A DNA stretch of 64,000 bases from Haloferax litoreum. GTDB lineage: Archaea > Halobacteriota > Halobacteria > Halobacteriales > Haloferacaceae. The notes beneath the pieces were generated by a model, which did not search any database, was not told where the DNA came from, and saw only the letters and a program-made list of their open reading frames with translations. Positions 60,900 to 64,000 of this stretch are shown here, piece after piece. The stretch is from the NCBI RefSeq assembly GCF_009674605.1, contig NZ_WKJO01000001.1, positions 744,001 to 808,000 of the forward strand, in the 5' to 3' direction. The first letter of the stretch is position 1, and each line of letters opens with the position of its first letter. Made by a program: the position numbers and the translations under genes.

Positions 60900-63014
60900 A
60901 TGGTATTTGCGGCGCAAGCGGAGGTCACCCGGGAGACCTTCTGGACTATCAGCCCGGTGGGTGAGGCCCTCTTCTACGGCCTCGCCGCTATCGCCTCCCT
61001 CGTGTTTCTCTACGGGGTGTACGACCGGTTCCTGCGCTACGCGCGCGGCGAGTCCGACCCGTTCGACCGACTCTCGGACCTTCCGGGCCGAATCGTCCGC
61101 GCGACGAAGGTAGTGTTCTCCAACGAGAACCAGTTCAAACGCGACCTGTACGCCGGCGTGATGCACTCGTTCATCATGTGGGGCTTCCTGACGCTCGTCA
61201 TCGGGACGACCATCCTCGCTATCGACATCGACATCTGGCGACGGGTGACAGGGAGTTCCTTCTTCGTCGGCGACTTCTACCTCTCGTACTCCTTCGTCAT
61301 GGACCTCATGGGACTGCTGTTCGTCGTCGGCGTCGGGATGGCAATCTGGCGGCGTTACGGCGTCCGACACCCGCGTCTGTGGGGTAAACACACGAGCTTC
61401 GAAGACGACGCGTTCGTCTGGACCCTCTTCTTGCTCGGCGTCGGCGGCTACGTCCTCGAAGGCATCCGCATCGTCGGCACCGAGTTCCCCGAGTTCGAGA
61501 CGGTGAGTTTCGTCGGATACTTCGTCGCCCTCGTCTTCGACACCGCGGGCATGACGCAGGGTCTCGCCGAGTCGCTCTACTGGTTCGGCTGGTGGTCCCA
61601 CGCCATCCTCGCACTGGCGTTCGTCGCCGCCGTCCCGTACGCGAAGCCGCTCCACATGATTACCTCGTTCGCCAACATCGTCACCGCAGACGAGAAGGCG
61701 GGCAAGCGCCTCCCGAAGGTGCCCGCCGATGCGTCCCCCGAGGAGATTGGCTACGTCTCCGAAGACGACTTCTCGTGGAAGGCGATGCTCGACTTCGACG
61801 CGTGTACGAAGTGTGGCCGCTGTTCCGACGCCTGCCCGGCGAAAGCATCCGGTCGCAACCTCGACCCGCGTGACGTCATCTTAGACCTGAAGACCTACCG
61901 CGACTCGATTGCCGACGGCGGCGAAACCATCGACATCGTCGCCGACGGCGGCACCTCCGTCATCGCCAGCGAGTCGATGGAGTCCTGTATGGCCTGCATG
62001 GCCTGCATGGACGCCTGTCCGGTCGATATCGAACACCTGACGCACTTCACCGAGATGAACCGCCGCCTCACCGAGACGGGCCAGCAGCAAGAACCCGTCC
62101 AGGAGGCCATGATGAACATCTTCTCGAACGGCAACGCCTTCGGCGACCCACAGCGAAAGCGCGCCGATTGGACCGACGAACTGGACTTCGAGATTCCCGA
62201 CGCCCGCGAGGAGTCCGTCGAGTTCCTCTGGTACGTCGGCGACTACCCATCATACGACGAGCGTAACCGCCGTGTCGCCCGTGCGATGGCCCGCATCTTC
62301 GAAGAAGCGGGCGTCTCCTACGGCATCCTCTACGAAGACGAACAGCACGACGGCAACGACGTGCGCCGCGTCGGCGAAGAGGGTCTCTACGAGATGCTCG
62401 TCGAAGACAACGTGGCCGCGATGGACGACTGCGACTTCGAGAAAATCGTCTGTACGGACCCGCACTCGTACAACACGTTCCTGAACGAGTATCCGGAGAT
62501 GGACGAGTCGTTCGACTACCCGGTGTTCCACTACACCCAGTTGGTAGAGACGCTCGTCGACGAGGGTCGTCTCGGCCTCTCGGGGTCCGAACTCTCCGCC
62601 CAGACCGTCACCTACCACGACCCGTGTCACCTCGGCCGATACAACGGCGAGTACGAGGCACCCCGTGAGGTCATCCGTTCGACGGGCGTCAATCTGGCCG
62701 AGATGCCCCGCAACCGCGACGAGTCCTTCTGTTGCGGTGGCGGCGGCGGCGGCCTCTGGTTAGACCAAGAAGAAGAGTCGAAGCCGTCCGAAGAACGCCT
62801 CCGCGAGGCGCTCGAAGACACCGAGGCCGGCACTTCCGTCGAACGCTTCGTCGTCGCCTGTCCGATGTGCGCGACCATGTACGAAGACGGTCGGAAGACC
62901 GGTGACTACGAAGAGGACATCGACATCGTCGATATCTCGGAACTCATCGTCGAAGCACTCGACACGAAAGCCGGTGCGGTCGGGTCGGAGACGACGCCCG
63001 CGTCGGCCGACTGA
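60900..63014 (+). CDS. Membrane-anchored HdrD/GlpC-like iron-sulfur oxidoreductase
   Basis: The 704-residue protein has five or six membrane helices (about 20-270, a cytochrome b/NarI-like part). Two 4Fe-4S ferredoxin motifs follow (CTKCGRCSDACP about 300-311, CMACMACMDACP about 357-368), then two CCG domains with HDPCHLGRYNGEY, SFCCGGGGGG and VACPMC. This combines a quinone-facing membrane part with HdrD-like cysteine-rich domains. Such proteins are thought to pass electrons from electron-transfer flavoprotein (fatty acid oxidation) or lactate-type dehydrogenases into the quinone pool. The donor here is unknown. Confidence 0.9.
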   Translation: MVFAAQAEVTRETFWTISPVGEALFYGLAAIASLVFLYGVYDRFLRYARGESDPFDRLSDLPGRIVRATKVVFSNENQFKRDLYAGVMHSFIMWGFLTLVIGTTILAIDIDIWRRVTGSSFFVGDFYLSYSFVMDLMGLLFVVGVGMAIWRRYGVRHPRLWGKHTSFEDDAFVWTLFLLGVGGYVLEGIRIVGTEFPEFETVSFVGYFVALVFDTAGMTQGLAESLYWFGWWSHAILALAFVAAVPYAKPLHMITSFANIVTADEKAGKRLPKVPADASPEEIGYVSEDDFSWKAMLDFDACTKCGRCSDACPAKASGRNLDPRDVILDLKTYRDSIADGGETIDIVADGGTSVIASESMESCMACMACMDACPVDIEHLTHFTEMNRRLTETGQQQEPVQEAMMNIFSNGNAFGDPQRKRADWTDELDFEIPDAREESVEFLWYVGDYPSYDERNRRVARAMARIFEEAGVSYGILYEDEQHDGNDVRRVGEEGLYEMLVEDNVAAMDDCDFEKIVCTDPHSYNTFLNEYPEMDESFDYPVFHYTQLVETLVDEGRLGLSGSELSAQTVTYHDPCHLGRYNGEYEAPREVIRSTGVNLAEMPRNRDESFCCGGGGGGLWLDQEEESKPSEERLREALEDTEAGTSVERFVVACPMCATMYEDGRKTGDYEEDIDIVDISELIVEALDTKAGAVGSETTPASAD

Positions 63015-63093
63015 GTGGGCGAACGAACCGGGTCGCTTTCTCTAGACGTGCAGGCTGATTTTCTCGGCGGCGAGTGGCACGTATTCGACGGTT

Positions 63094-63756
63094 TCAGACG
63101 CCGACGTCAGTGTTCCCGTCCTCGATGCGTTCGTACAGGTAGTACGAGTACGCCACGGTGACAACGGCCGCGAACAGGGCGGGGACGACGAGGAAGAAGA
63201 TGGCGTACTCGCCGAAGAAGAGTCCGACGACGGTGAGAACGGCGGTGAGTTTGAACAGTCGGCCGCCGAGTGTGTGGGTCCGCCGCCAGACGGCTTCGCT
63301 GCTGAGGGTCCACGGGGTTCGGATACCGACGAACCAGTTTCGTTCGGCGTGTGCGACCAGGACGCCGACGTAGTAGAACAGGCCGGCGGCGGCGACGAGC
63401 ACGAGGGCCGTGAAGTCGAACTCGTAGCCGAGATTGAACGCGATAATCCCGGCGTGCAAGACGAGCATGTATCCCGCGAAGACGACGACGAACCAGTCGT
63501 AGTAGGGACGGAACGCGGCGATGTTTTCTCTGAGCGGGTCGATTCGGGGAATCACAGCGAACACGACGAGGAGGGCGGCGGTCAACGCGGGGAAGAGCCA
63601 GAGTGCGATACCTTTGGGCAGCGTTCCGTTCGGTTCGCCAGACGCGCCCCAGTTCGAGACGAGCAGGGCGGGCAGTTCGGGGGCGGCGAGGAGGCTCAGG
63701 ATGCCTGCGAGGGCGACGAATCCGGCGGCGAGTCCGAAACGCTGACGAGTATTCAT
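63094..63756 (-). CDS. SdpI-family membrane protein
   Basis: The 220-residue protein has about six helices. The N-terminal DUF1648 segment (about 20-60; LPALLVSNWGASGEPNGTLP) and the C-terminal SdpI motif WFVGIRTPWTLSSEAVWRRT (about 145-164) match the family of bacterial SdpI, an immunity protein and signal receptor for a toxin. Archaeal members are common and of unknown function, so immunity should not be assumed. The ATG at 63756 is preferred over an in-frame start at 63783. Confidence 0.88.
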   Translation of the reverse strand: MNTRQRFGLAAGFVALAGILSLLAAPELPALLVSNWGASGEPNGTLPKGIALWLFPALTAALLVVFAVIPRIDPLRENIAAFRPYYDWFVVVFAGYMLVLHAGIIAFNLGYEFDFTALVLVAAAGLFYYVGVLVAHAERNWFVGIRTPWTLSSEAVWRRTHTLGGRLFKLTAVLTVVGLFFGEYAIFFLVVPALFAAVVTVAYSYYLYERIEDGNTDVGV

Positions 63757-63921
63757 ACCGATTGATACGTTGACGACACGCATAAACAGGCGCTCGGAAC
63801 CGACCGTCGCAGTCGTCGGACAGTCGCGGCGCTACGCAGAAAGGGAGTCGCCATCAAAAAGCGAAACCGCGTGGCACGTTTCCGAACCGAGGCACGGCGA
63901 GGCGTCGGTCTCAGCAGGGGG

Positions 63922-64000
63922 TTATTCGCGCTCGTACTCTTTTTTGAAGCCGCGGAACTCGGTGCGGTGGGCCTCTTCGTCGCCGAGGATGGTCACCGCG
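63922..64000 (-). CDS. C-terminal end of a ferritin-like protein (partial)
   Basis: Reading into the window from its right edge, the last 25 residues are AVTILGDEEAHRTEFRGFKK then EYERE and a TAA stop at 63922-63924. The EEAHRxEFRGFKKEY pattern is that of the last helix of a ferritin-like four-helix bundle, where Glu and His ligate iron. The rest of the gene lies outside, so the exact family (rubrerythrin-, bacterioferritin- or Dps-like) cannot be fixed. Confidence 0.6.
   Translation of the reverse strand, partial: AVTILGDEEAHRTEFRGFKKEYERE

Overview
The window is chromosomal DNA of a halophilic archaeon, most likely Haloferax or a close relative. The evidence is the GC-rich, strongly acidic coding sequence, the archaeal TATA boxes placed about 25-30 bp before start codons (leaderless transcripts), and marker genes: a 702-aa MCM helicase, an rpa3-rpap3 pair, an lrp-glnA pair, TFB, Tfx, BAT/HTH_10 and an HVO_0234-family protein. 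The gene content matches what I remember of one segment of the Haloferax volcanii main chromosome (around mcm, minD/tfb, lrp-glnA and rpa3), but no comparison was run. Nearly all the DNA is coding, and I see no plasmid, phage or transposase genes.

Layout. 0-7.5 kb: membrane protein, TRAM protein, Tfx regulator, SDR, sugar-nucleotide synthesis, the ssDNA-binding pair rpa3-rpap3, a ribbon-helix-helix protein and an F420:NADP oxidoreductase. 7.6-8.1 kb: tRNA-His followed by an unusual array of partial copies of its own 3' end built into nested palindromes. 8.1-15.3 kb: lipoprotein, CinA/MoaB-like protein, M50 protease with CBS domains, cupin, DEAH helicase and SLC13-type transporter. 15.3-29.2 kb: tRNA-Pro, zinc-ribbon protein, membrane-bound spermidine-synthase-like protein, two PiT phosphate transporters, a solitary Cas4-like protein, Sua5, a redoxin/glutaredoxin pair, a CNNM-type protein, a membrane-anchored winged-helix regulator, a phosphodiesterase, a CDF transporter and threonine aldolase. 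29.2-34.4 kb: tandem M29 aminopeptidases, a short zinc-ribbon gene, lrp and glnA. 34.4-43.5 kb: PAP2, YihY, Trm1, SWIM protein, HVO_0234-type beta-propeller, Prs, UDG and secreted/lipoprotein genes.

43.7-51 kb is the most distinctive block: a HIT protein, a MinD-like protein that has lost its P-loop lysines, a haloarchaeal protein of unknown function, a TFB, and a five-gene minus-strand cluster of unknown proteins ending in a canonical MinD. 51-64 kb: a winged-helix protein, a 1171-aa PAS/GAF regulator with DNA-binding domains at both ends, mcm and its upstream partner, the biotin transporter operon bioY-bioM-bioN behind a BirA-type operator, a membrane-anchored HdrD-like iron-sulfur oxidoreductase, an SdpI-family protein, and the 3' end of a ferritin-like gene.

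Genes group into small functional units: ssDNA binding (rpa3-rpap3), replication (mcm plus neighbour), nitrogen assimilation (lrp/glnA), biotin uptake (bioYMN), phosphate uptake (PiT genes with small membrane proteins and a candidate regulator), and thiol chemistry (glutaredoxin translationally coupled to a cysteine-free redoxin). The best candidates for something undescribed are the MinD-linked block and the tRNA-derived palindromic array.
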